A stretch of DNA of 64,000 nt from Serratia grimesii NBRC 13537. GTDB taxonomy: Bacteria > Pseudomonadota > Gammaproteobacteria > Enterobacterales > Enterobacteriaceae. The stretch spans positions 248,001-312,000 of the forward strand of contig NZ_BCTT01000005.1 of the NCBI RefSeq assembly GCF_001590905.1. Reading direction: 5' to 3'. This document shows, piece by piece, positions 34,244 to 43,592 of the stretch (its first letter is position 1; each line of letters begins with the position of its first letter). The notes under the pieces were generated by a model. That model saw only the letters and a list, made by a program, of their open reading frames with translations. It had not been told where the DNA came from and did not search any database. Position numbers and translations under genes: made by a program.

Positions 34244-35434
34244 TCAGGCCGGTTGTTTACGTACCAGTAAGCTAAACAGCAGGATGGCGATGGCGTAACA
34301 GCCCACAATAGTCAGTGCCATCGACACGCTGGAAGTACCGCCCAATCCGGTGAGTGGCACGCTGCATGCCCCAAGCGCAAACATGCTCACGCCGATCAGC
34401 GCAGATGCGCTCCCTGCCTTGTCCCCCTGGCTTTGCATCGCCAAAGATGATGCTGTAGGGCCGACAATCCCGATCACCGCCACCGAGAAGAATAGCGGTA
34501 CCATCAGCAGTCCTAGTGGTGCGTGCAAAGCGGCAGCCAGCAGCAACAGCAGCGATGAGACCGCCGCTAATGTTAAACCGCCTTTGAGTACCTTCCTTTC
34601 ACCAAAATGTATGCTTAGACGGCTGGCGACCTGCGCAGAAATGATCAACCCGACGCCATTGACGGCGAAACACAGGCTGAACATCTGCGGGCTGAGGCCA
34701 TAAATCTGCTGCAACACGAAAGGCGAGGCGCCGATATAGGCGAACATGCCTGCCATGACAAAACCCTGTGTGAGGCACAGGCCCATGAATTGGCGCTGGG
34801 TGAGTAACCCGCCCAGAGATTGCAACATCGCCAAGATCCCGCCCTGGCTGCGACGCTCTGCAGGCAGTGATTCATGCAGTTTCAAACTGGCGAGAGTAAA
34901 CAGCAGTACTGCGATGGCTGCCAGAACACCGAAAATCCCGCGCCAGTCCATAAACTGCAACATCGCGCCACCCAACACGGGTGCAATGATGGGGGCCAGG
35001 CCGTTGACCAACATTAGCAGGGCGAAAAAGCGAGTCAGTTCGTGTCCGGAATAGAGATCGCGGGCGATGGCACGGGAAATAACGGCGCCACCCGCACCTG
35101 CCAAGCCTTGTAACAGGCGGGCGATCAGTAATTGGTCGATATTGGGTGCCAGTGCACACCACAGGGAAGCCACCAACAGCAGTGCCAGCGAAAGCAGCAG
35201 CGGGCGCATGCGGCCAAGTTTGTCGCTGTAGGGGCCAAAAATCAGCTGACCGACTCCCAACCCGAGCAGACCGGCAGTCAGACTGAGCTGAGCCGTGGAG
35301 GTAGAAGTATTTAGCTCACCTGCCATTTCCGGCAGGGCAGGTAAGTAGAGGTCGATGCACAGCGGCCCTAGTGAGGCAAGCAGGCCAAGCACGAGCGCGT
35401 ACACCAGACGTTGTCTGGCTATTTGTCTGGTCAT
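34244..35434 (-). CDS. Bcr/CflA-family drug efflux MFS transporter
   Basis: A 396-aa 12-TM transporter of the DHA1 Bcr/CflA group: ASLGPLCIDLYLPALPEMAGEL (TM1 with the D-x-x-x-P motif), GQLIFGPYSDKLGRMRPLL (motif A variant), and LLQGLAGAGGAVISRAIARDLY (TM5 motif). It would export drugs or related compounds by proton antiport. The start is set at 35434; an upstream ATG at 35623 would overlap the tetR-family gene. It lies 5 bases after that gene on the same strand, so TetR and transporter are probably one operon. Confidence 0.92.
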   Translation of the reverse strand: MTRQIARQRLVYALVLGLLASLGPLCIDLYLPALPEMAGELNTSTSTAQLSLTAGLLGLGVGQLIFGPYSDKLGRMRPLLLSLALLLVASLWCALAPNIDQLLIARLLQGLAGAGGAVISRAIARDLYSGHELTRFFALLMLVNGLAPIIAPVLGGAMLQFMDWRGIFGVLAAIAVLLFTLASLKLHESLPAERRSQGGILAMLQSLGGLLTQRQFMGLCLTQGFVMAGMFAYIGASPFVLQQIYGLSPQMFSLCFAVNGVGLIISAQVASRLSIHFGERKVLKGGLTLAAVSSLLLLLAAALHAPLGLLMVPLFFSVAVIGIVGPTASSLAMQSQGDKAGSASALIGVSMFALGACSVPLTGLGGTSSVSMALTIVGCYAIAILLFSLLVRKQPA

Positions 35435-35439
35435 GTGGA

Positions 35440-36036
35440 TTAGGGTTTCCTGAACAGGTGAGAGATAGCTTGTTGGTATAGGCCGTTCAGCAAGCTGATA
35501 TCGGCTTTTTGTGTGGTGAGGATGCGATAACCGGTGCCTTCGCTTAAAACGGCAATAAATTCCACCCTGGCAGCGATTTCCTGCTCGCTGAAATGCGGGT
35601 AGAGCCGCTGTAAGTTCTGGCAAACATGGTGGAACAACCGTGTTTCTGCATCGCTGAGCATTTTCGCCACGATTGGGTTGCGGGTGGCCTCGGCAGTGAC
35701 CTCCAACATCAACATGTGATCGGTTTCGCTTTCACCGGGTTGTTGAAACAGAGTACGTGCTGCCAGAGTGCCGGCGATCAGGTTGATATGATCACCGAGA
35801 TCTTCCAGACGCCGCATTTTACTGGCGATGATGCGATTGACGATCTCTTCGATGATCGCGTCTTTGTTGTCGAAGTAGCGATAGATCTGGCCGACGCTCA
35901 GTTGGGAACCTTGCGCGATTTCCGCCATGCTGGCGGCGTGAAAACCGTGCTGGCGAAAACAGAGTTTTGCCGCGTCAACAATCTGATCGCGACGCGCCTG
36001 TACTTTAGCCTGCCTGCTGTCGCTGGTGGATATCAT
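35440..36036 (-). CDS. TetR-family regulator
   Basis: A 198-aa regulator with a canonical TetR HTH: RRDQIVDAAKLCFRQHGFHAASMAEIAQGSQLSVGQIYRYFDNKDAIIEEI at about residues 14-64, then a helical ligand-binding domain. ATG at 36036 has AAGGA at the right spacing; an earlier ATG at 36054 is in frame. It shares an operon with the efflux transporter gene downstream, so it probably represses that operon and is released by the drug. Confidence 0.9.
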   Translation of the reverse strand: MISTSDSRQAKVQARRDQIVDAAKLCFRQHGFHAASMAEIAQGSQLSVGQIYRYFDNKDAIIEEIVNRIIASKMRRLEDLGDHINLIAGTLAARTLFQQPGESETDHMLMLEVTAEATRNPIVAKMLSDAETRLFHHVCQNLQRLYPHFSEQEIAARVEFIAVLSEGTGYRILTTQKADISLLNGLYQQAISHLFRKP

Positions 36037-36160
36037 GTCCCGATCCTTTGCCAAGAGAAGTAGGGTTCACTTTCTGGGTGTGAACGTTCATTCTCAATTG
36101 TAATGCAACTATGGCAATAGGCAATAGCACAACTGTAAAGGTCGTGTCGGGTGCTGAACG

Positions 36161-36268
36161 TTAGGCGAACAGATAAACCTTGATGAAGGTGCCAACAATC
36201 AGCAGACACAGCAGAGTCGCGGTAATTTCAGTGGCGGTTTTTGGCAGGCTAAACATCTGAGTTCTCAT
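36161..36268 (-). CDS. Possible small membrane protein, 35 aa
   Basis: A 35-codon reading frame with one hydrophobic stretch (EITATLLCLLIVGTFIKVYLFA), as in many enterobacterial single-TM small proteins. The alternative start at 36256 has GAGA upstream. There is no homologue I recognise; the gene could be chance. Confidence 0.3.
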   Translation of the reverse strand: MRTQMFSLPKTATEITATLLCLLIVGTFIKVYLFA

Positions 36269-36338
36269 CCAGTTGGGGATACTGGATGAGATTATGCGCA
36301 GGGCAGATTAAGGAAACATTAAGGCAACGAAATTGAGC

Positions 36339-36728
36339 TCACTGCCCGTTAATCCAAATCACCAGCATAAATGCCAGCAGGGTCATTGCTAGCGAGCCCG
36401 CCAGGTTGAGCAACATATTGGCCAGAGCCCAGGCGAAACGACCATCCTGTAGCAAATACACCACTTCCAGAGAAAAGGTGGAAAAGGTGGTCAAACCGCC
36501 GCAGAAACCGGTAGTGATCAGCAGCTTCCAGGTGGGATCCAGATGCGTCATCCGGGAGAAGATTGCGATAGCCAAGCCGATGATAAAGCCGCCCAGCAAA
36601 TTCACCGCCAGTGTTCCCAAGGGAATATGGGCATTAAGCGGGTTCATCTTCATACTGATGGTCCAGCGCAGTACGCTGCCCACACCGCCGCCGATAAAAA
36701 CTGCCAATAAAGAACTCAACATGGTCAA
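36339..36728 (-). CDS. crcB: Fluoride exporter CrcB/Fluc
   Basis: A 129-aa four-TM protein of the CrcB/Fluc family. Characteristic motifs: [33 protein letters not shown] (the conserved Asn), [17 protein letters not shown] (the polar F-binding track with Phe box) and the final TM. It forms dual-topology dimers passing F- out of the cell. A fluoride riboswitch with a good structural match lies upstream on the same strand, so expression should rise with fluoride. A CCTTTC at 36762-36767 (minus) can pair with GAAAGG at 36734-36739, which is the ribosome site. Confidence 0.95.
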   Translation of the reverse strand: MTMLSSLLAVFIGGGVGSVLRWTISMKMNPLNAHIPLGTLAVNLLGGFIIGLAIAIFSRMTHLDPTWKLLITTGFCGGLTTFSTFSLEVVYLLQDGRFAWALANMLLNLAGSLAMTLLAFMLVIWINGQ

Positions 36729-36780
36729 AACTGCCTTTCATTAAATGGGAAGTCAAACTCAGAAAGGTCCAGGCACAATG

Positions 36781-36852
36781 CTACGCACCCCTCTGAGAGG
36801 TTACGTAGACATCATCAGCCTGTGAAGGCGGTTATGGAGGAATGTCATCTCC
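36781..36852 (-). promoter_or_regulatory. Fluoride riboswitch (crcB motif) and downstream hairpin
   Basis: Reading the minus strand from 36852, GGAGATGACATTCCTCC is followed by ATAACCGCC, a short loop, and GGCTGATGATGTCTACG (to about 36804). This matches the crcB-motif aptamer: GAGATGGCATTCCTCC-type opening, AACCGC, and GCTGATGATGCCTAC closing, in which GACAT pairs with ATGTC. Next comes a hairpin CTACG...CGTAG with AGAGG/CCTCT inside (36781-36808) that shares CTACG with the aptamer 3' end, so the two can compete. It lies about 50 bases before crcB. It also overlaps the 5' leader of the plus-strand GNAT gene. Confidence 0.85.
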
Positions 36853-36943
36853 GTTGTTTAGCGTAGCAGTTTTACTGCGCTGGCTGGATATTACACCTGG
36901 CGCTGCCTATTTTGTAGTATCGGTGGTGACAGGAGCAACAGAA

Positions 36944-37372
36944 ATGAAAGTGAGGGCAGCAGTATTGGCAGATAAAGACGCCATTGTGGCATTGATGGAA
37001 GCGTTGGATTATGCCGGAACAGAATCCTTTATTGATACGCGTTTGATGCAACTATTAGCTCATCCTGACGAGGCATTATTGGTGGCGACAGAAGGCGATG
37101 AGGTGCAGGGCGTGTTATCACTGCATTTTCTGCCCCAACTGGCATTGGCTGGGGATATTTGCCGCATCAGCTACTTCTGTGTTGACGATAATGCCCGTGG
37201 CGCAGGGGTTGGTCAGCGTTTGCTGTTAGAGGGGGAGGCACTGGCACGTCAACGCGGCTGTGACCGCCTTGAAGTGCATTGTCATAGCCGTCGGGAACGA
37301 GCACATGCGTTTTACCAGCGTGAGGGGTTTCGTGAGGTACCTAAGTATTTTGCTAAGTTATTAAGCTATTAA
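36944..37372 (+). CDS. GNAT acetyltransferase
   Basis: A 142-aa GNAT-fold protein: MKVRAAVLADKDAIVALME (strand 1 and helix), ICRISYFCVDDNARGAGVGQRLLLEGEALARQRG (acetyl-CoA motif R-G-x-G-x-G/A type), and FYQREGFRE near the end. The substrate is unknown. The start is set at 36944, where AGGAG stands about 10 bases upstream; a longer frame opens at 36842 but would translate across the reverse complement of the fluoride riboswitch. It ends with a 4-base overlap against the convergent cyclase gene. Confidence 0.82.
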   Translation: MKVRAAVLADKDAIVALMEALDYAGTESFIDTRLMQLLAHPDEALLVATEGDEVQGVLSLHFLPQLALAGDICRISYFCVDDNARGAGVGQRLLLEGEALARQRGCDRLEVHCHSRRERAHAFYQREGFREVPKYFAKLLSY

Positions 37373-38457
37373 TTAACGCGTTTAGTCGCGGGTATGGCCA
37401 GTTCCAGGCGATTACGCCCGTTGTTTTTTGCCCGGTACAGCGCGTTGTCAGCGGCTTTTAACCAGTCCAGATAGCCGCTCATATCGCTGTGGTAATCGGC
37501 AATACCGGCGCTGATATTCAGCCGTAGCTGTGGCGCTTCACGGAAAATAATATCATTCAGTCGTTCCTGAATACGTACCAGCGCAATACTTGCCTGCTCA
37601 GCGCTGGTGTTTGGCAGCACGGCACCAAACTCATCTCCGCCGTAGCGGCCAACAATATCCACTGCACGTAATCCAATTAACAGCTCTTCTGCCAGCACCG
37701 CCAGTGCCTCGTCACCCAGCGCATGTCCGAAAGTGTCATTGATGGTTTTAAAACGATCGATATCCATCAAAATCAGCGTCGCGCTGTGCTGGTAGCGCCG
37801 GCAACTGTCAAATTGGTGATGCAGTAAATGTTCCCAATGACGGCGGTTGTACAATCCGGTCAGGCCGTCACGCATGCTGATACGCAGCAGTTCCTGTTTT
37901 TTCTCCGCCAGTCGCTTGGCGGTACGGTAAGTCACCAACCCCAAGAGTGTGGGGTAGAGGTAGATCATCGGCAGGCACAGATAGATCTGCAGCGGCGTGC
38001 TTTGTGGTTGAAAGGGAAAGCCCAGCAGTGCACTGATCGCCAGGGCACTGAACACTTGCAAGGCCAATCCTTTAAGGAACAGTGATTTTCCAGCAGAGGC
38101 GATATTGTTCATGCCCATCATTGACAGGATGACTACCGACGGTAAGGCATTGAAAGCCATCATCGCGACCCATAGCCCACCAAAAAACGAATCGATCAGC
38201 AGGTTACGGATTTCAGCCTTGAAAGGCATGGTGGAGCGGCGTGCCCATTGATAAGCAAGGTGTGGCCAGATAAAACCATGGAAAATCAGCAGGCTCCATA
38301 CCCAAGGGGATGTTTGCTGCGAATAAAGCACCGAGAACACACAGATAAAACCGACCCCGAGGCCGACAGTACGAGGCAAATAGGTGCGTTTGGCAAAGCT
38401 GAGGCCGGAACGTCGGGTATCAATGACTGAAGGCGTGTACATCCGGCAACTCCCCAA
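37369..38457 (-). CDS. MASE2-GGDEF diguanylate cyclase
   Basis: A 362-aa membrane-bound cyclase. Residues about 25-190 match the MASE2 sensor: RTVGLGVGFICVFSVLYSQ, WSLLIFHGFIWPHLAYQWARRS and more TMs. The GGDEF domain follows (DGLTGLYNRRHWEHLL, LILMDIDRFKTINDTFGHALGDEAL, and GRYGGDEFGAVLPN). It has an I-site (RAVD before the GGDEF), so product feedback should work. It resembles DgcC/AdrA (YaiC), which promotes cellulose synthesis. TTG or ATG starts near 38440 are possible. It converges with the GNAT gene. Confidence 0.9.
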   Translation of the reverse strand: MGSCRMYTPSVIDTRRSGLSFAKRTYLPRTVGLGVGFICVFSVLYSQQTSPWVWSLLIFHGFIWPHLAYQWARRSTMPFKAEIRNLLIDSFFGGLWVAMMAFNALPSVVILSMMGMNNIASAGKSLFLKGLALQVFSALAISALLGFPFQPQSTPLQIYLCLPMIYLYPTLLGLVTYRTAKRLAEKKQELLRISMRDGLTGLYNRRHWEHLLHHQFDSCRRYQHSATLILMDIDRFKTINDTFGHALGDEALAVLAEELLIGLRAVDIVGRYGGDEFGAVLPNTSAEQASIALVRIQERLNDIIFREAPQLRLNISAGIADYHSDMSGYLDWLKAADNALYRAKNNGRNRLELAIPATKRVN

Positions 38458-38661
38458 TGAGTAGAAGGACAGCGTACCATGCAGCTACGAAACTCAGAAT
38501 AGTCTGATTAATGTTCAAGGCATTTAAAATGGCATCTTGGCGCAAGATCTCACTCTGTTACATGTTGCTGTTGTTTTGGCTCAGGGAAAGTAGGTAAATA
38601 TTATCAGGCAAGGTTTGTTTTTTCGCTGCGTCCGCAGCGCTATATGAATAAGAAGGTGAGT

Positions 38662-38871
38662 ATGGAAGGTCTCAGTATTACCAAACTTCTGGTGATTGCG
38701 GTGTTGATCATCTTGCTGTTCGGTACCAGCAAACTGCGTTCTCTGGGCGCAGATTTAGGCGCTGCACTGAAAGGCTTTAAAAAGGCTGTCGGTGATGATA
38801 CGACACCGCCACCAGCAAACACGGCTGAAAGCCAGTCCAACCCACAGAGCGTGGAAAAGAAAGACCAGTAA
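38662..38871 (+). CDS. tatE: Sec-independent translocase subunit TatE
   Basis: A 69-aa TatA/TatE-type protein: one TM ([25 protein letters not shown]), the hinge G, then an amphipathic helix ([17 protein letters not shown]) and an acidic tail. It takes part in the Tat pore for folded proteins. Start at 38662 is preceded by AAGGTGAG; an upstream ATG at 38644 is less likely. Its position next to lipA is as in E. coli. Confidence 0.95.
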   Translation: MEGLSITKLLVIAVLIILLFGTSKLRSLGADLGAALKGFKKAVGDDTTPPPANTAESQSNPQSVEKKDQ

Positions 38872-38894
38872 TTACGCTTTTTGTTGGGTAATAA

Positions 38895-38926
38895 AAAACG
38901 GATGCCACAAGGACATCCGTTTTTTG
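38895..38926. terminator. Bidirectional terminator between tatE and lipA
   Basis: CGGATG/CATCCG stem flanked by an A-run at the left and T-run at the right, so that both the plus-strand tatE and the minus-strand lipA transcripts would end here. Confidence 0.8.
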
Positions 38927-38966
38927 CCGTTTCCGTGATTGGAAACGTAACAATTCATTGCTGCGA

Positions 38967-39932
38967 TTACTTCACTTCCATCCCTTTTGCCTGTAAATCG
39001 GCATGGTAGGACGAACGCACAAACGGACCGCAAGCGGCATGGGTGAAGCCCATCGCCATCGCTTCTTCTTTCATTTCATCGAACTCGGCCGGGCTGACAT
39101 AACGCTGTACTGGCAGGTGATGACGGCTTGGCTGCAAGTACTGGCCCAGAGTCAGCATGGTGACGCCATGGCGACGCAGATCGCGCATGACTTCAACGAT
39201 TTCCGCATTTGTCTCACCCAGACCGACCATCAGGCCTGATTTGGTTGGGATGTGCGGATGTGCTTCTTTAAAGCGTTCCAGCAACTTCAGTGACCACTCG
39301 TAGTTAGCGCCTGGACGAACCTGACGATAGACACGTGGCACGTTTTCCAGGTTGTGGTTGAACACATCCGGTGGTGTTTCGGTCAGAATTTCCAATGCGC
39401 GATCCATACGGCCACGGAAGTCTGGTACCAGCGTTTCAATCTTGATGGTCGGGTTTTTAGCGCGGATGGCAGCGATACAATCGGCAAAGTGCTGAGCACC
39501 ACCGTCGCGCAGATCGTCGCGGTCAACCGAGGTAATGACCACATAACGCAGACCCATATCGGCGATGGTTTGAGCCAGTTTCTCCGGCTCGTTAGCATCC
39601 GGGGCGACTGGGCGACCGTGTGCCACGTCGCAGAATGGGCAGCGGCGGGTACAGATAGCGCCCAGGATCATAAAGGTGGCTGTGCCGTGGTTGAAGCACT
39701 CAGACAGGTTCGGGCAAGAAGCTTCTTCGCACACCGAATGCAGACCGTTTTTACGCATTGCGGCTTTAATGCCTTGAATGCGCGTAGAGTCAGCAGGGAG
39801 TTTGATTTTCATCCACTCGGGTTTACGCAACAGCTCCTGCCGTTCGGTGACCACCGTTTTAACCGGGATCAACGCCATTTTGTCTGCATCGCGGTATTTT
39901 ACGCCGCGTTCCATCTGAATTGGTTTACTCAT
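38967..39932 (-). CDS. lipA: Lipoyl synthase LipA
   Basis: A 321-aa radical SAM enzyme that inserts two sulfurs into octanoyl-carrier proteins. The auxiliary cluster cysteines are in [12 protein letters not shown], and the radical SAM cluster in [21 protein letters not shown] and the C-terminal RSSYHAD (serine ligand RSSY) are family hallmarks. Start is set at 39932 ([20 protein letters not shown]) as in E. coli; a longer frame exists but would overlap lipB. lipB ends 8 bases inside this gene, so the two are translationally coupled. Confidence 0.97.
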   Translation of the reverse strand: MSKPIQMERGVKYRDADKMALIPVKTVVTERQELLRKPEWMKIKLPADSTRIQGIKAAMRKNGLHSVCEEASCPNLSECFNHGTATFMILGAICTRRCPFCDVAHGRPVAPDANEPEKLAQTIADMGLRYVVITSVDRDDLRDGGAQHFADCIAAIRAKNPTIKIETLVPDFRGRMDRALEILTETPPDVFNHNLENVPRVYRQVRPGANYEWSLKLLERFKEAHPHIPTKSGLMVGLGETNAEIVEVMRDLRRHGVTMLTLGQYLQPSRHHLPVQRYVSPAEFDEMKEEAMAMGFTHAACGPFVRSSYHADLQAKGMEVK

Positions 39933-40593
39933 AATCGTGCAGGTTCCAGTTACGAAGCTCGACCTTCGGGTAGCCGAGTAAATGAACAAATTCCTGTACC
40001 AGGACTGGGTGTACGTCTTCAATACCAACGCCAGGCACAAGCGCGCTGACCTGCGCCATCTGCATGCCGGCGTAACCACAAGGGTTGATACGCTGGAAAG
40101 GGGTAAGATCCATGGCGACATTCAAGGCCAAGCCGTGGAATGAACTGCCTTTACGGATCCTCAAACCCAACGAACAAATTTTTTGCTCCCCCACGTAAAC
40201 ACCGGGCGCATCCGGACGGGCGCGTGACTCGATGTTGAAGTGGGCAAGGGTATTAATAACGGTATCTTCAATAGCCGTGACTAGCTGGCGAACGCCAACT
40301 TTGTTGCGTTTCAGATCAACCATCACATACATCACCTGTTGCCCCGGACCGTGGTATGTCACCTGGCCGCCACGATCGCTCTGAATCACCGGAATGTCAC
40401 CCGGCATTAACAGATGCTCGGCTTTACCGGCTTGGCCTTGGGTAAACACGGGCTGATGCTGAACCAACCACAGCTCATCGGGCGTGGTCTCGGTTCGGCG
40501 ATCGGTGAAGTTGTGCATGGCTTGGGATACAGGCTCGTAGGGCTGCAACCCCAGCTGACGCAAAATGATCTTGTCTGGTTGCAAAAGAGTCAT
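39925..40593 (-). CDS. lipB: Octanoyltransferase LipB
   Basis: A 222-aa enzyme that moves octanoate from ACP to lipoyl domains. The motif [23 protein letters not shown] and [23 protein letters not shown] (the catalytic Lys) together with [11 protein letters not shown] (catalytic Cys) are present. It directly precedes lipA. The ATG has only a weak site upstream. Its position, followed by ybeD, is as in E. coli. Confidence 0.96.
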   Translation of the reverse strand: MTLLQPDKIILRQLGLQPYEPVSQAMHNFTDRRTETTPDELWLVQHQPVFTQGQAGKAEHLLMPGDIPVIQSDRGGQVTYHGPGQQVMYVMVDLKRNKVGVRQLVTAIEDTVINTLAHFNIESRARPDAPGVYVGEQKICSLGLRIRKGSSFHGLALNVAMDLTPFQRINPCGYAGMQMAQVSALVPGVGIEDVHPVLVQEFVHLLGYPKVELRNWNLHDYE

Positions 40594-40671
40594 CGCCAGG
40601 TTACAGAAGTGGTAATGCCATTATACCGGGCGCTCTGGCCCGCGACCAGCATTTCGCTGACCAAAAATGCG

Positions 40672-40704
40672 CAACCCGGGCAGAGAATACTCTGTCCCGG
40701 GTTG
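40672..40704 (-). terminator. Terminator candidate after ybeD
   Basis: CAACCCGGG pairs with CCCGGGTTG, with an inner CAGAG/CTCTG stem, about 24 bases after the ybeD stop. On the minus strand it is followed by CGCATTTTT. Confidence 0.65.
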
Positions 40705-40727
40705 AAAAGCAGGTGTTTGTGCTGGAA

Positions 40728-40991
40728 TTACAGCACCATGCGGACAATTTCAAGGTTGCCCAACTCATCATATAAGGTTTCCACCTGGTCTATATGAGTC
40801 GCGTTGATGGTGATGGACACGGAGTGGTAATTGCCTTTGCTGCTCGGTTTAACCTGTGGGTTATAATCCCCAGGAGCATGGCGCTGCACCACTTCAACCA
40901 CCTGGTCTACCAGCTCGGGTTGTGCCAAGCCCATTACTTTGTAGGTAAATGAGCAAGGGAATTCGAGCAGTTCGTTCAGTTTAGTTTTCAT
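40728..40991 (-). CDS. ybeD: DUF493 protein YbeD
   Basis: An 87-aa ACT-like protein, [36 protein letters not shown] at its start, matching E. coli YbeD over the whole length. Function not known; it sits between dacA and lipB in most enterobacteria. The ATG has GAGCG upstream. Confidence 0.94.
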   Translation of the reverse strand: MKTKLNELLEFPCSFTYKVMGLAQPELVDQVVEVVQRHAPGDYNPQVKPSSKGNYHSVSITINATHIDQVETLYDELGNLEIVRMVL

Positions 40992-41037
40992 GTGCGCTCC
41001 AGAGTGCGGCTATCAATATAGCGATTCTATAAATTAT

Positions 41038-41060
41038 AACTCCCGCCGGAGCGGGAGTTA
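41038..41060 (-). terminator. Hairpin between dacA and ybeD
   Basis: AACTCCCGC/GCGGGAGTT 9-bp stem with a 4-base loop, about 40 bases after the dacA stop. The minus-strand sequence after it is ATAATTTAT, a weak U-tract. Confidence 0.55.
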
Positions 41061-41102
41061 AAGTTAATCAGTATATGGGGGCGATTTCGCCCATTTCAAC
41101 TG

Positions 41103-42314
41103 TTAACCGAACCAGTGGTGGAACATCAGTTTGATGTAATCCACGATACGACTGAAGAAACCACCTTCTTTCACTTCGTTCATCACCACCAGTGGGCGCT
41201 GATCAATGGTTTTGCCATCGAGCTGGAAGTTGATGCTGCCGACAACCTGGTTTTTAGCCAGAGGGGCATGAATTTCTGGTGTGTTCAACACGTAGCTGGC
41301 TTTGAGATCTTTCATTCGGCCGCGTGGAATGGTCAGGTAAACGTCTTTGTCTACGCCCAACTCAACGCGATCCGTATCACCGAACCACACTGGCTCAGAG
41401 GCGAACTCTTTACCCACTTTCAGTGGTGCAACGGTTTCGAAGAAGCGGAAGCCCCACGTCAGCAGTTTTTTGCTTTCGGTTTCACGGCCTTTATAAGTAC
41501 GACCGCCCAGTACCGCAGAGATCAGGCGCATCTGGCCTTCAGTTGCAGAGGCAACCAGGTTATAACCTGCAGCATCGGTATGACCGGTTTTGATGCCGTC
41601 CACGTTCAGACTGGTATCCCACAGCAAACCGTTACGGTTCATCTGGCGGATATTGTTGAAGGTGAACTCTTTTTCTTTATAAATTGCGTATTCATCTGGC
41701 ACGTCGCGGATCAGCGCTTGGCCGATCAACGCCATATCGCGTGCCGAGCTGTACTGACCCTGTGCATCCAAACCGTGTACGGTTTGGAAATGAGTGTTTT
41801 GCAGGCCCAGCTTACTGACGTAGGTATTCATCAGATTAACGAACGCATCCTGGCTACCTGCCACGTAGTCGGCCATCGCCACACAGGCATCGTTGCCGGA
41901 CTGCAGGTTAATGCCGCGGGTCAGCTTGGAAACCGGTACGCGGTCGCCTGGCTTCAGGAACATCAGCGAAGAGCCCTTGAATACCGGGTTGCCGGTTGCC
42001 CAGGCATCTTGTCCGACGGTAACCAGGTCTTCCTGACCGATTTTGCCTGCTTTCAGCGCCTGGCCGATGACGTAGCTGGTCATCATTTTGGTCAGGCTGG
42101 CTGGGTCGCGACGCGCATCGGCGTTCATTTCGGCCAAAACTTTACCGGAGTTGTAATCAATCAGGACGTAGGCTTCCGCATCGATCTGCGGTACCCCTGG
42201 GATCATGGTCTTGATATTAACGTCATCGGCATGCGCAACAGTAGTTGCACTCATCGCGATAACGGTGCCGAGCGCTATGCTCTTGATTAAACGGAAAGAA
42301 GTTACTTGTTTCAT
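41103..42314 (-). CDS. dacA: D-alanyl-D-alanine carboxypeptidase DacA (PBP5)
   Basis: A 403-aa periplasmic enzyme that trims the pentapeptide of peptidoglycan. Signal peptide ends near VAHADDV (residue about 27). Active-site motifs: SLTK (SxxK), SGN, and KTG in GIKTGHT. The C-terminus has an amphipathic membrane anchor ([18 protein letters not shown]). Start at 42314 is by homology to E. coli; a longer in-frame ATG at 42389 exists. It is followed by ybeD. Confidence 0.97.
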   Translation of the reverse strand: MKQVTSFRLIKSIALGTVIAMSATTVAHADDVNIKTMIPGVPQIDAEAYVLIDYNSGKVLAEMNADARRDPASLTKMMTSYVIGQALKAGKIGQEDLVTVGQDAWATGNPVFKGSSLMFLKPGDRVPVSKLTRGINLQSGNDACVAMADYVAGSQDAFVNLMNTYVSKLGLQNTHFQTVHGLDAQGQYSSARDMALIGQALIRDVPDEYAIYKEKEFTFNNIRQMNRNGLLWDTSLNVDGIKTGHTDAAGYNLVASATEGQMRLISAVLGGRTYKGRETESKKLLTWGFRFFETVAPLKVGKEFASEPVWFGDTDRVELGVDKDVYLTIPRGRMKDLKASYVLNTPEIHAPLAKNQVVGSINFQLDGKTIDQRPLVVMNEVKEGGFFSRIVDYIKLMFHHWFG

Positions 42315-42490
42315 GATCGAGACTACAACATCCATGAGGGTAAAGTTAAAAACGAGCCACACTATAACAGATGAGATCCCGGCAGGCATTAGCCAATCCT
42401 CTGACTCATCGCGCTTTACTGGCTTTAGCTGAAAGAAAATGTTTCAGCTAAAGGAATGGTTATCAGTCGCGATTTCTGCCGGAACTCTGT

Positions 42491-43582
42491 TTAAGGTGCA
42501 GCAGTGACAAAAGATTGTTGCTGCGCTTCGGTAGCCAGGCGTTGTTGCAGTTGAGCCGCTTGTTGGCGACTGCTGAACGGGCCTAACTGTACGCGGTATA
42601 CGTTGCCGCTGGCGGCCACTTTACCCGGCACGCCAAATTTTTGGCTCAGGCTTTGTTGCCAGGTCTGTGCACGTTCAGCACTGCTCAGTGCACCAACCTG
42701 GACGACATAGCTTCCGCCAGAAGCCATACTGCTTGCACCAACGGCTGCTGTGGCAGCTACTGGGGCCGCAATGGCGGCAGCGTTAACTGCAGGTTCAGGT
42801 TCGGATCCTTCCAGTACGCCTGCCGGGACGGCACTCGGTGCACCCAGGAAACCGCTGCGGCTACTATTACTGGTGGTTGCTGCTGGGGCGTCATCGCCGG
42901 TATTCAGGCTGCTGTTGTCAATCGGGCGTACTGCGGCACCGCTGGCGACAGGGATATCCTGTTGTACGGGAGTCCCCATGCTGCTGGAACCGAGATCCGG
43001 ACGAGAGGGCAGTGCGTAGCTTTGTTTGGCAACGGTGGTACCAATGGTGCCAGGGCCGCTCAAGGTGCCGTCCGGGGCAACATTGATGAAATCAACCTTG
43101 ACCTTGGTGTTGTTGGACAGGTTCAGGCGATCGGCAACGGCTTTTGACAGATCGATAATACGGCCTTTGGTGTAAGGCCCACGATCGTTAACCCGAACCA
43201 CCAGTTGACGGCCATTGGCCAGGTTAGTTACGCGCACGTAGCTTGGGATCGGCAGCGTTGGGTGTGCGGCGGTCAGACCGTTAGGATCGAACTGTTCTCC
43301 CAGGGCCGTGGTGTTACCACGGGCTTCTTCACCATAGGAACTGGCCAGACCGGTTTGCGAGAAGTTCTGCGGATCTTTCACGATGCGGTAAGTGTCGCCA
43401 TTAACCTTATAATCCTGCATGTTATTAGGGTTATAGGGTTCATATTGAGGCTCAACGCCGCCGATTTCCACCACGGGCCCGTTATAGGGCTGCTGCGGTG
43501 GCGCTTGCTGTTCCGAGGTCGGGGCGGTACAGGCGGAAAGTAACACCGCGACTACGCCGACCCAAAGCCATTCCTTACGCAT
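42491..43582 (-). CDS. rlpA: Septal-ring lytic transglycosylase RlpA
   Basis: A 363-aa outer membrane lipoprotein. Lipobox LLSAC with the modified Cys at about residue 18. A double-psi beta-barrel domain is at about 80-165 (ASSYGEEARGNTTALGEQFDPNGLTAAHPTLPIPSYVRVTNLANGRQLVVRVNDRGPYTKGRIIDLSKA), and a C-terminal SPOR domain (residues about 290-360, VVQVGALSSAERAQTWQQSL) binds denuded glycan at septa. An A/P/S-rich linker joins them. It lies 10 bases after mrdB. Confidence 0.95.
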   Translation of the reverse strand: MRKEWLWVGVVAVLLSACTAPTSEQQAPPQQPYNGPVVEIGGVEPQYEPYNPNNMQDYKVNGDTYRIVKDPQNFSQTGLASSYGEEARGNTTALGEQFDPNGLTAAHPTLPIPSYVRVTNLANGRQLVVRVNDRGPYTKGRIIDLSKAVADRLNLSNNTKVKVDFINVAPDGTLSGPGTIGTTVAKQSYALPSRPDLGSSSMGTPVQQDIPVASGAAVRPIDNSSLNTGDDAPAATTSNSSRSGFLGAPSAVPAGVLEGSEPEPAVNAAAIAAPVAATAAVGASSMASGGSYVVQVGALSSAERAQTWQQSLSQKFGVPGKVAASGNVYRVQLGPFSSRQQAAQLQQRLATEAQQQSFVTAAP

Positions 43583-43592
43583 TACTCACCTC

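Noticed and set aside
36842-36943. N-terminal extension of the GNAT protein
   Set aside because: This part is the reverse complement of the fluoride riboswitch; the ATG at 36944 has AGGAG and matches the GNAT fold start.
41115-42290. A 391-codon open frame on the plus strand
   Set aside because: It lies fully antisense to dacA, whose active-site motifs are intact. Composition is typical of the mirror of a GC-rich gene.
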